The translations under genes and the position numbers were made by a program. Below the pieces are notes generated by a model, which saw nothing but the letters and a program-made list of their open reading frames with translations, was not told the DNA's origin and searched no databases. From Mortierella alpina (taxonomy: Eukaryota > Mortierellomycota > Mortierellomycetes > Mortierellales > Mortierellaceae), in NCBI GenBank assembly GCA_029449245.1, contig JANATF010000008.1, forward strand, positions 1,550,001 through 1,614,000: a stretch of 64,000 bases of DNA, read 5' to 3'. Shown here one piece after another: positions 21,671 to 32,648 of the stretch. The stretch's first letter is position 1, and the number at the start of each line of letters is the position of its first letter.

Positions 21671-23547
21671 ATGGAATCAGACGACGCCTACAATGAGCAG
21701 ACAGGGACACAGGCAGGAGAAATGACAAGCAGGGCATTCTCGCTCGATAACCTACCTGCGGAATTCGTTACATTCCTGGCCAAGAACGAGATCGACCCAG
21801 CCATATACACTGTCACAGACCTGCCGCGATATGTGCGTCTGAATCCAGATCCACATATGACAATCACGCCACAGGCTTTGGAGAACCAGCTGGGAACCAG
21901 AGTTGAGCCTATACCCGGACTGGAGGCCTTTTGCAGACTGAGCGGGCAGACCAAGTTGAGAAATAGTCAAGCGTATGGATCAAAGATCGACTTTTTCGGA
22001 TGGTAGATGTTCTTGACCGATCGGGCTTATCTAACACCGTTTTTTGTCGTTGTGGGTTCTTTGCGACAAAATTATGGGCTAACTAGATATAAGGATGGCA
22101 GGATATTTGGCATGGATCTTAGCTCTGGAATCGCCGTGTATGCGCTGGACGTTCAACCGGGAGACCATGTGCTCGATATCTGTTGTGCCCCAGGTAACAC
22201 TTGCCTTTGAACAGCGGACCCTGGGAGATAGCATGGCGTTTTTATCACAAGATGACGATAAGTATACTCACTCACAGGAATCGGCTCCTCCTTGCCTTTC
22301 CAATGACGTTACAGGTGCGAAGCTATGTATGATCGCGGGATTGCTCACGAACTCGGGCAATGTCAGCTCTGACAGATCGCGCGCCGGAAATCAATTGCAG
22401 ATGGATATTACTGGAACTGTCACTGGTGTGGACATCTCACCTCATCGTTTGGCAACGTGCAGGAGTCTGCTGAAGCGGCATCGGCTCCAGCAGTGCGCCC
22501 GGCTCTTTCAGGCCGATGGGACAACGTTCGGAGTTCTGAGACCGAGTGCTATTGATACCATTCGAGCAAGGATAATGGCAGGATCTTCAGGTGCCACCAG
22601 CAGCGCTCAATCAGGGAAGCGATCTTTGGACGAATACGATGACAATGACAGCGGTGCGGCGATGGGTCAAGTCGGTAATGAACAAACGTCGCGACAAAAA
22701 TTTCACACCAACTATACGACGGATGATGAGAGCTCCGTCAAGCGCCAAAGAGCCTCATTAGATATGTTCAGTACCCTGAGCGGCCAACTAGGACATCATG
22801 AGCCGGTCGTATTTAACGGCACAGAGACCAATGGTTCCCATGAGAAGCTGGTGCCGTTTTATGCACCCAAAATTTTGCGAAACGACCCTCAGTTGCCATC
22901 AGAGGCATACAAGTACGACAAAGTGATTGTCGATGCAGAATGTAAGAACAGTGGTAGTTTTTTAGTACTTCAAAACGGCTTTTCTTTTGGCTAATGCATT
23001 CATTATCCCCACTGCTGGCTGGCACCTAGGTACACATGATGGCTCGATAGCACATATCTTGAAGTACGAATCATGGGGCTGGGATAGTTTCCACAAAAAC
23101 TTTATGGCACAGGATCGACTCGATTCGCTCTCAGAACTCCAGAGACGTCTTCTCCTGAATGGTTTTCGTCTAGCGAAAGCAGGAGGGATCGTAGTGTACT
23201 CGACATGCTCGCTCTCTAGAGCCCAGAATGAGGATATTGTGGCATGGTTTCTAGCCACCATGAAGGGGCGAGCAATTTTGGAACCGCTACCCAAGCATGC
23301 ACTCGGGATCCAGACAGCGCTCTGCAAAAGACCATGCCGATCCATTATTGCTAATGCTATCGGACTTCACACGACAGCCACGAATGCCTCTGATCCAGTT
23401 GGTGGAAGCGAATGGCACGGTACGCCCGAGGAGGAGGCAGAGATGGAGCAGTTCCAGAACCATGTCATGGATATGTGCTTGAGATATGATCCTTTGGCCA
23501 GCAACACCAGTGGATTTTTCTTGGCGCGGATACGAAAGATTGCATAG
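21671..23547 (+). CDS. NOL1/NOP2/Sun-family RNA cytosine-5 methyltransferase
   Basis: Exons are 21671..21972, 22087..22193, 22315..22941 and 23030..23547 (517 aa). The family transfers a methyl group from AdoMet to C5 of cytosine in tRNA or rRNA. AdoMet motif I is VLDICCAPGAKLCMIA and motif II is GVDISPHRL. Motif IV reads VDAECTHDGS and motif VI is VVYSTCSLSRAQNED, with the catalytic Cys in TC. The final block ends SGFFLARIRK. An insert of about 110 Ser/Asp-rich residues separates motifs III and IV. The first donor is a problem: the best-looking site (GGATG|GTAGAT at 22003) creates a TGA at the join, so I use the weaker GC|GTATGG at 21973, which restores QAYKDGRIFGMDL. Which RNA and position it modifies cannot be told. 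Confidence 0.75.
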
Positions 23548-24571
23548 ACAAGCTTGTACAAATGAAATTTCATGCACAGTTCCTGATAATATCTGCTCTC
23601 AGCACCTCACCGTTCCCGATTCTGAGCATGACATCCAAAAGTGCAGCCCACGTTGTCTTTGCAACACCCGAACTAGCCATCACTTTGTTCTCATTTGTGA
23701 CTCCCCATGACCTGACCTGATGTATCCGAGTGTGCAAAGCGTGGCTGCAACTGGGCGAACTTTTCTATAGATGTTGGCTGTGTACCGAACGTTGCAGCTA
23801 GAGACGACGACGGGGCTGATCAGGAACCTACAGCACATTCGAGCGACCAAACTTTCTTCATTCCACTACGACCTACTCTGGGAATTCGCCTATGATCTTC
23901 CCCAAGACCCGCAGCTTGGTGATTGTCTCGAACATACTTTAACCCAATCTCAGGATACTCATGGTTCACGACGCGCGCGATTTTCCTTTACCATCTCTGG
24001 CGCTACTCCATCACAACTACCGCTTAACTTATCTGACTCTACCGCTCGTTGGCAACGATATCGACGATGCAATCTTGGCGGTAATTTCGAGGCGTTCAGT
24101 TGCGACTAGCATGACGTTGGCGTCGGTATTGAAGGATGGATCAAGAAGATGCACGATTGAGGGGTGAAAGATCCAAACAGCCCATACACCGACCTGAAAA
24201 TGTTCTCAGGAGCACAGCGCGGGTTAGAACGTGCTCCAACAGCAAGATAGCCAATATGTTGCAGGGCTTTTTATTTCACTCTCGTTGCGGATTCGTCTGC
24301 TGCTATCGCTATACGCTATAGGTCACGGCAGCAGAACGGGGACACGCAACAAAGAAATGACTAAAGGGAAAGAGCTATAGAAGTATTATGAACGGAGAAA
24401 TATACATGCAAATGGAGGAGATATGGACAGCCACTTTGCTTTTGGCCATGTAGAAATGAAAAAGAAAACACACTGCAAGCGTGGCAATGCTAAAGGTTAC
24501 AACGGGGACAAAAGGGTGAGACGAGAGAAACGCGAGAAAAGAACAAGAGGGTTATCTTTCAAGCATTTAGC
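23548..24571. other. Convergent intergenic region between methyltransferase and FTR1
   Basis: Both flanking genes end here. Apart from the possible F-box/LRR remnant, I see only 3' flanks; the part from 24330 to 24570 is purine-rich on the plus strand. Confidence 0.35.
23788..24140 (+). pseudogene. Possible decayed F-box/LRR-protein fragment
   Basis: One frame reads GLIRNLQHIRATKLSSF and then LLWEFAYDLPQDPQLGDCLEH. A second frame continues with ILMVHDARDFPLPSLALLHH and NYRLTYLTLPLVGNDIDD, which looks like the end of a leucine-rich-repeat unit. This resembles the F-box/LRR proteins that are abundant in such fungi, broken by a frameshift near 23955, with no start and no downstream LRR array. 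The assignment rests on my recall of family style and is weak. Confidence 0.3.
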
Positions 24572-25811
24572 TTAAGCCTCCGACTTGTCACCCTGGACAG
24601 CGGCGGCAGTGGTCTGGATGTGGTTGGTGGCGGCCTTCTCATCGACAAATGTGGGCTCGGCAACGGCAGCGGCAGCCTGGCGGCGCTTGGCGGCGAACTT
24701 CATGTAGACGACAGAGGCAATGATGACCAACCAGTAAACGCAGTAACCGGAAACGGTACCCTTCGAGGCAATGTTGTTCCAGCCAAAGAGCGAGTTGAAC
24801 AAAGCCCAGCCTCCGTTGTTGGGGTCGTTGGGGTTACCGTAGCTCAAGGCCCAGACGTTGATGCGAGGGTCGTAGGTACCGGCATCATCGGCATCACCGC
24901 CAACAATCTTGTTCCACTTGTCCATCTCAAAAGCGTTAATGGCCTTGCTGAAAAGACCGGCGGCGATCAGCAACAAGAAGCAGGTGGAGGCAACGAAGAA
25001 GCGGTGGAGAGCAACACGGCTGCCTCCCTTGTAGATGAGGAAACCAACCAAGGCACCAGCCAGAAGTCCAGTAATAGCGGCAAGAGGAATCGACTTTCCT
25101 TCAGTCTCGAATGTAACCTATTGGATAAAGCATGAACAGGGTATGAGCTAAGAACCAAGTACTTCACGCGATGACCTGTGCATGTCGCCAACAGCAGAAT
25201 GTATGAAGCAACAATACTTACACCTCCAACGAAAATCATGGCTTCCAAACCCTCGCGGAGAACGGTGACCATGGGCAAGATCAAGAGCGCGTACTTGCGG
25301 GAGCGCTTGCTGAGACTTTGTTTCTTATCCATATTCTCCATAGAGTGGGCCAACTTTCCGCGCCACTTCTCTTGCATATCTTGCGACTTCATCATGGCCA
25401 AAGCCATGACAGTGATCATAATACAGGCAATCAAGGCAAATGATCCCTCCCACAGCTCCTCACTCGACATGAAGACGTTCTTTGCGACAGAGTTCCTAAA
25501 AAACCCCCCACAAGGTTCAAACAGACGTGCAAGGTGAGTTCAATGCAAAGAGATGAAAGGCTTGCTGCAGTGCATCCAAGGCATGGACACGGTTCTTACC
25601 AGACAGCAATAAAGGCACCACCAATAATCAACGAAATGGCAAGACCGATGAGAACACCAATCCACACGTGCCAGCGGAGGCGACGGTAGAGGACAGGATC
25701 ATCAACGATGACCTGACGGATGAACGAGAGAAGGACCGAGACAATGATAGCTGCCTCAGTGGTCTCTCTGAACATGATGAAGAAAATGGGAGCGGAGAAG
25801 ACGGACCCCAT
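24572..25811 (-). CDS. FTR1: High-affinity iron permease Ftr1
   Basis: Exons are 25600..25811, 25222..25495 and 24572..25117 (343 aa). Ftr1 moves Fe(III) across the plasma membrane after oxidation by its partner multicopper ferroxidase. Both iron-relay RExxE motifs are intact: RETTE at 15-19 in the first helix and REGLE at 151-155 in the fourth. About seven hydrophobic helices are visible. The tail (about 45 residues after the last helix) is cytosolic, Ala/Gln/Lys-rich. The partner FET3 gene is divergent, 3 kb away, and the spacer carries GATA-type iron-response sites, so joint repression in iron-replete cells is expected. An AT-rich GATATATCAT element lies about 70 bases upstream. Length and motifs are normal. 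Confidence 0.93.
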
Positions 25812-26472
25812 GTTGAATGCTATACCAGTGGAGGGGGATTATGTGTAGGGCGGGTGGTCGATGAGAGAAGGTTGCTATGATATATCTGCAACGATCTAGG
25901 GTATTATGCACGACGGTTAGGGTGAACCTTGCGCAGAATTAACGTGAGGGGAAGGAGGATGACAGAGAGCGTAAAGGGAGAGGAGAGAGGAAAAAGAGAG
26001 GAAACGAGGGAGCGTGGGCAGGGGGCCAAAAGGGATGTGCTTTATATGAATTGTGCCGCACTAGGCACTCAATCAAACCAAGACAAAGTCTTCTCAAGGG
26101 AGGAGAGAGTCCGATTGCAGTGCGTTGAACGGACATCAACCAGATTGAGTCTCGAATAGAGTACTGAGTCGGAACAATGGGGCAAATGTGTTGTAGACTA
26201 TTTGGTTATGGGCTAAACAGTAGGGTGCTGTACACTCATCGGGACCACAAAATAAAAACTTTGCACACACACACACATAAAAAAACACAAGAGTGAGAAA
26301 AGAAGGAAGCGTTTGCATATGACGGAGAATCAAAACAAAGTCGAATGCGACAGTAACCGGGTATTCTCGATGGAGAGAAGAGGCAGGTATCGCTGCCGGG
26401 GTAACTGAGATTGAGTGCGACAGGGTCATTCGCATCTCATTCGCTTGTGCCTGGCGTGGTGAAAACCCTTCG

Positions 26473-26481
26473 ATCTGATAA
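26473..26481 (+). promoter_or_regulatory. GATA-type iron-response site ATCTGATAA, copy 1
   Basis: A perfect match to ATCWGATAA, the site bound by fungal iron-sensing GATA repressors (Fep1, SreA, Sre1, Urbs1). It is paired head to head with copy 2, 26 bases away. Confidence 0.65.
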
Positions 26482-26507
26482 ACAAATCCAGGCGCTTGAG
26501 TCTTGTT

Positions 26508-26516
26508 TTATCAGAT
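26508..26516 (-). promoter_or_regulatory. GATA-type iron-response site ATCTGATAA, copy 2
   Basis: TTATCAGAT on the plus strand, so the motif is on the minus strand. With copy 1 it forms an inverted pair about 660-700 bases upstream of FTR1, next to a T24 tract. Confidence 0.65.
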
Positions 26517-26527
26517 CCAGAGTCAGC

Positions 26528-26551
26528 TTTTTTTTTTTTTTTTTTTTTTTT
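26528..26551. repeat. T24 homopolymer
   Basis: An uninterrupted run of 24 T on the plus strand, 11 bases from the inverted iron-response pair. Poly(dA:dT) tracts of this kind exclude nucleosomes in fungal promoters. A retroposed poly(A) tail is an alternative, but no coding remnant adjoins it. Confidence 0.85.
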
Positions 26552-27451
26552 CACAAACGGTTAAGCTGTGGCCAGTAAGGAACTTTGGCATATGAGCTCC
26601 GTCGCCCGTTTTCGTGCTAGTGTCTTAAGACAATGAGCCTTGTGGGTTGGTCCAAAAAAAAAAGTATCTTCGCATACCAGCGGAAGTGTCTCTTCTCTCT
26701 GTGGGTCTCGTCTGCGGTTTCTTCTGCTGGTACCCTATTTGATTCGCAGGGCGTTAAAAAGACGCGACAAAGGCTCAGTGATACGATACGTTTTTGTCGT
26801 CTGAGCGAGAAAATGAAAAAAAAAAGATGGAGATGGCGACGTATATATCTAACAAAGTACGGGGAGGGAGAAAGCTGAACACAGAGCGCCAGACGTGAAG
26901 GTGTGAAAATCTTCCTGCAGTAGATGTCCATCAGACGATCGGTCTGGGCCAGAAGATCTAAGCGTTTCTATGACCCTTTTTTACCACCTCTGCGTGCTCT
27001 CGATCGTAGCGGAGGGGACCATGCGAACGCTTAATTTTCGGCTCGCAGTTTGCCCCTGGGCTGCATGCATGAGGGAAGTTAAAGCGCGCAAGAGGAAAAA
27101 TATGGGCGTTCGCAAGCGCCTTTTGATTCATGTGTACGCAAAAACTAGTACTAATATGGCTCCACGGATGATGCGTTCAGCGGAAGACGGGGTGTGAAAT
27201 GTACAAAACAGGCCACGCGCAACTTCAAAAAAAAAAAGACCGACGAAAAAAAACAGAGATGGAACAGTGAGAAGCCTTGCACGACCAAGGAAGCTTTGTC
27301 GTTGGAGGAAAGGCCAGCTCAAGTGTCTGGACCTGAGCATGCAAGCCGTAGCCACGAAGGTCAACGGCTATCTGATCAACAGAGACTCTGCGTTATTGCC
27401 GGGAGCAAGTGTTCCTGACTCTGCTTCGTCAACAATAACGTACACGAGAGA

Positions 27452-27460
27452 ATCTGATAA
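27452..27460 (+). promoter_or_regulatory. GATA-type iron-response site ATCTGATAA, copy 3
   Basis: A perfect ATCTGATAA in the middle of the FTR1-FET3 spacer, about 1.4 kb from FET3. Confidence 0.55.
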
Positions 27461-27942
27461 CAGTCATCAAAATACGAACCATCTTGGTCTTGCGGGTGTT
27501 CAGCAAGCAAAGATGAGATTGAAAAATGACGGTACCACTCTGTTACAAGACTAGTTCATCTGAGAGCGACAAGGGAGTGCATACTGTAGTCTAATGCATC
27601 TTAGTATCAAGGATGAATAGGGTATATCTGACCAGATATCAAGGCAGGGATCTACAAAAAAAAAAAAATGAAAGGCGATCCAATATCTTTGTTCCGTCTC
27701 TAATTCTCAAGATGCAGCATTGCGCCGTAGATCGCACAGAGGACCATCGCTGTTGCAGCCTATTCATTGTGGGAAGAACGGGAAGCGAGCGCACAGCAAG
27801 GGCTGAGCGGCAGCTTATCTTCTGATACGAGTCCGGCTGCCCGAAATGAGTCGATCACAACTGCAGAGACCGCGATTGCATTGTGAAGAATGATACCCCG
27901 GATCTGGGTCTTTTCGTGGTTGGTGGCGACTTCCATGAACGC

Positions 27943-27951
27943 TTATCAGAT
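27943..27951 (-). promoter_or_regulatory. GATA-type iron-response site ATCTGATAA, copy 4
   Basis: TTATCAGAT on the plus strand, about 880 bases upstream of the FET3 start codon. Confidence 0.6.
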
Positions 27952-28374
27952 CCAACACCTCTTAGTTTGGGGGCCGTTTTTTTCCATGACTCGGGACCAA
28001 CCCCGCTAGACCAAAACCTACTTGTGGATGCGGCTGTCCAGTTCACACTTGGTGTCCGATCGCACTTTTTTTTTCTTTCCTCTGGTCGATTTCCCTCTGC
28101 GAGAGACTAAGGTAGCCCTCCCAGGCGCATGAGAGTACGCAGCGCATGTACAACGGTCGGTTAAGTCTCAGCTGCAGTGCTGCATCTTCATCTCATCTCG
28201 TTGGCTAGTCACCTTTGTCTGGCCCTCTCCCACTCGATGTCTAAACACCGCCTCTTTTGGTGCCATAACCGACAGGAGCACAAAGGGTACAAGAGAAAAG
28301 CATCTGATATTGAAAACACGAAAAAGAGAAAACAAAAAAAAACAAAAAAAAAAAAAAGACGGGTTGCTGACTGG

Positions 28375-28383
28375 ATCTGATAA
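28375..28383 (+). promoter_or_regulatory. GATA-type iron-response site ATCTGATAA, copy 5
   Basis: A perfect site 446 bases upstream of the FET3 start codon, directly after an A-rich tract. It is the closest upstream copy to FET3. Confidence 0.65.
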
Positions 28384-28828
28384 ACAATACAAAAAACCAC
28401 CCTCAGAGTTTTTTTTCCCTGCAAGATGCGGGCCATTCAATAGGATAGACTAAGCGACTGGGAGACTGACTGAGTGAACCTTGCTACTGTAGTCGTTGAC
28501 TCTGTTTCGTTACTCACACGGTCGCTTCCTGCCTGCCCTGTGGCAGACGCTAGTCTCGGCCTGGAGTGCCTCGTCCTCATAAATACTCCCTCGTCGTCGG
28601 CTCCCTCTTCTTTTCCCCTTTTTCTTCCTCCCTCCCTCTCCCGCGCTCACCTGTCCTTGTCTGCTCAACCCAGTCCTTGAACGTCCGTTGCTCGAGTGAT
28701 TGGCTCCGACTCCCTCCTTCCTCATTCTTGCCTTCATTCATCCTCGATCTGCTTTTTAACATTTGAGCTGTGCAAAACAACAACTGAGAGATTCCCTCCC
28801 CCTCCCATCCTAAAAACCCCTTCCCACG

Positions 28829-30719
28829 ATGCTTGCCTCTCTCAAGAGCCTCGTCGTCCTTGCCTTGGCTGCCACCACCGCCCAGGCTGCCGTGGTCACC
28901 TACAACTGGAATATCACCTACGTCAATGCCAACCCTGATGGCTTGCAAGAGCGCCGTGTGATCGGAGTCAACGGCCAGTTCCCGTACGCACAGTTGTTTT
29001 GAAATCAGATAAACATGCGCCTTGCATGCGGGCAAGGCTGGTGCTATGTTGAACTGAAAGACTGACCATCGTCCTTGTTTGTTTTCTCCTCGTATCTACA
29101 GCGTTCCTCCTATCGATGTTACTCTGAACGACACCTTGGTCATCAACGTCATTAACCAGCTTGACATCCCCACGTCGTTGCACTCGCACGGTCTCTTCCA
29201 GACCGGCAACGCCCAGATGGACGGTCCCTCCATGGTCACCCAGTGCCCCATCCCCCCAGGCGCCAACTTCACCTACACCATCCCAATTGAGCAGCACGGC
29301 ACCTACTGGATCCACGGTCATTTCGGTGGCCAGTATGTCGATGGACTTCGCGCACCTTTGATCATCCACAATATCAACGAGACCTACAAGTACGATGGCG
29401 AATATACCGTCGCTCTTGCTGACTGGTACCACAGAGAGCATTCCATCATGTTGGAGCATTACCTCTCTATCTTCAACCCCTCCGGTGCCGAGCCCGTCCC
29501 CGAGTCTGGATTGATCAACCAGATGACCAATGCCAAGTTCAACTTTGCCCCAGGCAAGACCTACCGTCTCCGCATCATTAACATGTCTGCCCTTGCCATG
29601 TTCCACTTCCACATTGACGGACACGAGATTGAGATCATTGAGGTTGACGGTATCGATGTTGAGAGAACCAAGGTCGAGAGCTTTGCTATCACTGCTGCCC
29701 AACGTTACTCTGTCCTCGTCACTGCCAAGAACGAGACCTCGATGAACTATGTCCTCCACGCTGACATGGACGAGGCCATGTTCGATATTGTGCCCCCAGA
29801 GCTTGTCCTGAACGTCACTGGCACCATTGTCTACGACGAGAAGTCGCCTCTTGCCCCCATCGGCCACTCCCAGTGGGAGGAGTTCGATGATGCATCCCTT
29901 GTTCCCGTTGTTGCTGAGACCACCTCGAACCCCGACCAGGTCTACACCTTGACTGCCGCCTTCAGCGTCTTGAACGATTACAGCAACAAGGCCACATTCA
30001 ACGACATCACCTACGTCATGCCCAAGGTCCCCTCCCTGTACACTGCTCTGACCACTGGAGAGAACGCTTCCAACGAGGCCGTCTATGGCAAGTACACCCA
30101 CCCCATGGTCCTCAAGCACAACTCGTGGGTTGAGATCATCATCAACAACAATGACCCAGGCAACCATCCTTTCCATCTTCACGGCCACGTTTTCCAGATT
30201 GTCGGACGCAGCAAGGGAATCCACGACCCCAGCATGCCCTATAATGGCTACTTCAACACCACCAACCCCTCGCGTCGTGACACTGTCCTCGTCCCCTCGG
30301 AGGAGAATGTTGCCATCCGCTTCAAGGCCAACAACCCCGGTGTCTGGCTGTTCCATTGCCATATTGAGTGGCATCTCCAGGCTGGTCTTGCTACGACCAT
30401 CATTGAGGCTCCCGAGATCATGCCCAGCGTCTTGAAGATTGACCAGAGCCACATCGACCACTGCAAGGCCTTGAACATCCCCTTCCGCGGCAATGCTGCC
30501 GGTAACGAGGGCTTGGACTTGACCGGCGAGAACGTCGGACCTGATCCTCTTCCCGGTACCTTCACCGCCAAGGGCAAGGTCGCTTTGGCCTTCACCATCA
30601 TTTCTGCCCTTCTGGGTCTTGCCACCGTCATCTGGTACGCCCGTGAGGACGATGCCCAGCTCTCGGCCGAGATTGCCAGGGCCAAGGCTGCCAAGGCTGC
30701 TGCCGAGGAGGAGAACTAA
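28829..30719 (+). CDS. FET3: Fet3-type multicopper ferroxidase
   Basis: Exons are 28829..28983 and 29102..30719 (590 aa). It oxidises Fe(II) to Fe(III) at the cell surface and hands iron to Ftr1. A signal peptide of about 20 residues ends AQA. Copper ligands sit in four boxes: HSHG with H79 and H81, [18 protein letters not shown], and [11 protein letters not shown], whose last box has Leu at the axial position of the type 1 copper, as in Fet3. Many N-glycosylation sequons follow. A membrane helix ([20 protein letters not shown]) near the C-terminus and a short charged, Ala-rich tail anchor it as a type I protein. Codon use is strongly biased to C-ending codons, which suggests high expression. 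It diverges from FTR1 and shares its iron-response spacer. Confidence 0.93.
29004..29012 (+). promoter_or_regulatory. GATA-type motif ATCAGATAA inside FET3 intron 1
   Basis: ATCAGATAA also satisfies ATCWGATAA. It lies in the 118-base first intron of FET3, so it would be a downstream or intronic operator if functional. One chance match is possible, but the density in this locus argues for function. Confidence 0.45.
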
Positions 30720-31972
30720 GAAATGTGTTGAAAGATTATTTTGTTCTCCCAGAATTGATCTTGATGAGAGAGAAGTAAGGAAGCAAGCGCATGCGACCGA
30801 TAGTTCTCTCACATCTTTTTCCGTATTTTGGAGAGAAGAAACCACTTTTCTTTGACTCCTTTCGACAGCTCCCAACATTGCCCCCGTTCTTACAAAACTT
30901 TTTGGCGCGCTCGTTGTACTTCTGAACTCGAAGTTCGACAGCCACCCATTCCCTCTGTATAATAGCGACTTTCCCCCTCTCTTTTAATCCCCTCTTCCAG
31001 CAGAGCCTGAAGTCTCTCAAAGAAGTTTTGTAGTTCAGTGCCTTGTTATTCTTCACCCCATTCACCAAACACGCTTGCATATATTTTCGACTCTTCAATA
31101 AATAATTTACTACGGTGGATATCTCTTGGCTCAAGAACCATGTCTGGCCATTGAAGTACAGCGTAAACAAGGAAAACTGAGGAAGAAGAAGGAACATACA
31201 CGCGTCAAGGCTCCACGACATTCGTAAGGGGTTCGCACAAAGAGTGATACGAATGCAATTACCCGTCAATGGCTCATATATCACAAAGGCCACACTGTTG
31301 ATGAGGACTGAGGAGATGTGTGGAGGAGTGGCGTGGAGTGGCTTGTGCCAGGTACGATATTGAAAAGCACGGTGGCGAGCGGTCAAGCGCTCCTTCTTTT
31401 GATTCAGTCTTATAACCAGTCATGGTACAGCAGCAGATTGCAGTGGGACGGGGGAGGACGCATCCGGATAGACACCCCCGCCATCGATCCATCCATCTGT
31501 CCATCAAGCACAATGGAGTGCAACTGCCACCGACCCATGCACCACACACCATACACCATATATCTACCGGCGCAGGAAACTTTTTTTAAAATTGACATCG
31601 GCTGGACAAAACTAAACATGCCCATAGATCCAGCAGCTAGTCAAGATGCACTCGCCTAATCACAGGAGGATCATGGCGTCACTGAGATCTTGTTTTTTCT
31701 CGAACCTTCAGGATATATCACTCGGTGAAAGCTGTTAAGCGAAAAGGCGAGGCACGATGGAATCTCGATCCCCATAGCACAGAAAGGAATGAACAGGATT
31801 CAGCAACAATCGCGCATCTGGAAAGCTTTTCATCAACAAGCATCCATGTCGAACCTTTGATCTATCACTTCAGTGAACCATCTCCTGGCACCAGCCATAT
31901 GAGCATTCACCGTACAAGGCGCTAACGTCCGGAACCCTATTCTTTCATATGTTATTTATTGAACCTGCTCAG
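30720..31972. other. FET3 3' flank and eL38 upstream region or first intron
   Basis: No protein gene is recognised. ATG|GTACAG at 31424-31429 is a candidate one-codon first exon for the ribosomal protein eL38 gene, which would make most of the right half an intron of about 546 bases. Otherwise only unremarkable sequence is seen. Confidence 0.35.
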
Positions 31973-32648
31973 CCTAAGCAAGTCCAAGACATCAAGCAGT
32001 TCCTCGAGATTGCCCGCAGAAAGGACGCCAAGTGTATGTAACCTATCAACTTTGTGGGCGGAGAACATTATTGTCGTACACACCCTTCAGGACTACGCGG
32101 AAACTCGAGGAAAGGGCAAAAGGACAGCCCAGTTACTTTAAAGCATGGAACTGATACAGCTTATTGGCGAGCAATTGTCCATGCCAAGTCTGTCGGCGAG
32201 TGGGGGGGTCTAGCTGTATAGCTCTTTGCTGATACATGGAACAGACAACAGAAATTGACTACAACACGCGCCGCTTCATATTGCGACTTTGGAAGGGCTC
32301 GCTTTACACGACCGCACGTTTTTCAGGATCGCAGAAACATCATTGTGTTTTTCATTGATACTCACCAAAGTACCCATTGTTGCTCCCCTCATTTTACACA
32401 GCCGGCCGCATCAAGAAGAACGGTAGCCAGATCAAGTTCAAGGTTCGCTGCTCCCGCTACTTGTACACCCTCGTCATCAACGATGCCGCCAAGGCCGAGA
32501 AGCTGAAGCAGTCTCTTCCCCCCAGTAAGTTCTTTGAAGAGACGTGTGAGAGTGCAATGGATATCCGACAATGTACATGACCTGTCGTTGTTAACAATAG
32601 CTACTGTTCTGTTGCCTCGTAGCTCTCTTGATTGAGAACATCAACTAA
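31973..32648 (+). CDS. RPL38: Large-subunit ribosomal protein eL38
   Basis: Recognised exons are 31973..32033, 32402..32524 and 32623..32648. With a start Met they give 70 aa, the family length. eL38 is a small cytosolic 60S protein. The sequence runs [20 protein letters not shown], then [20 protein letters not shown], then [18 protein letters not shown], ending LLIENIN. The start is not settled. CTGCTCAG before 31973 is a good acceptor, and the family normally starts MPK or MPR, so exon 1 may be ATG alone (candidate ATG|GTACAG at 31424). Alternatively, an in-frame ATG at 31949 would give an unspliced start with eight extra residues. Codon use is C-biased as expected for a ribosomal protein. 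Confidence 0.85.

Larger units (their letters stand above)
25812..28828. other. Bidirectional FTR1-FET3 regulatory spacer
   Basis: No gene is recognised in these 3 kb. The spacer holds five perfect ATCTGATAA motifs (listed separately), an ATCTGATAT near-match at 28302-28310, a T24 tract and several A-rich runs (about 27226, 27657 and 28325-28360). Purine-rich sequence near 25950-26040 is the pyrimidine-rich leader of FTR1 on the other strand, and C/T-rich sequence at about 28600-28830 leads into FET3. Open stretches inside show no domain. Confidence 0.6.

Noticed and set aside
16386-23547. A secondary-metabolite cluster around the flavin monooxygenase
   Set aside because: The neighbours are a structural secreted protein, a complex I subunit and an RNA methyltransferase. 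There is no synthase, P450 or transporter.
28968-30878. 636-codon open frame on the minus strand opposite FET3
   Set aside because: Antisense shadow of a highly codon-biased gene. It is Val/Gly/Asp-rich without motifs, while the plus strand has all copper ligands.
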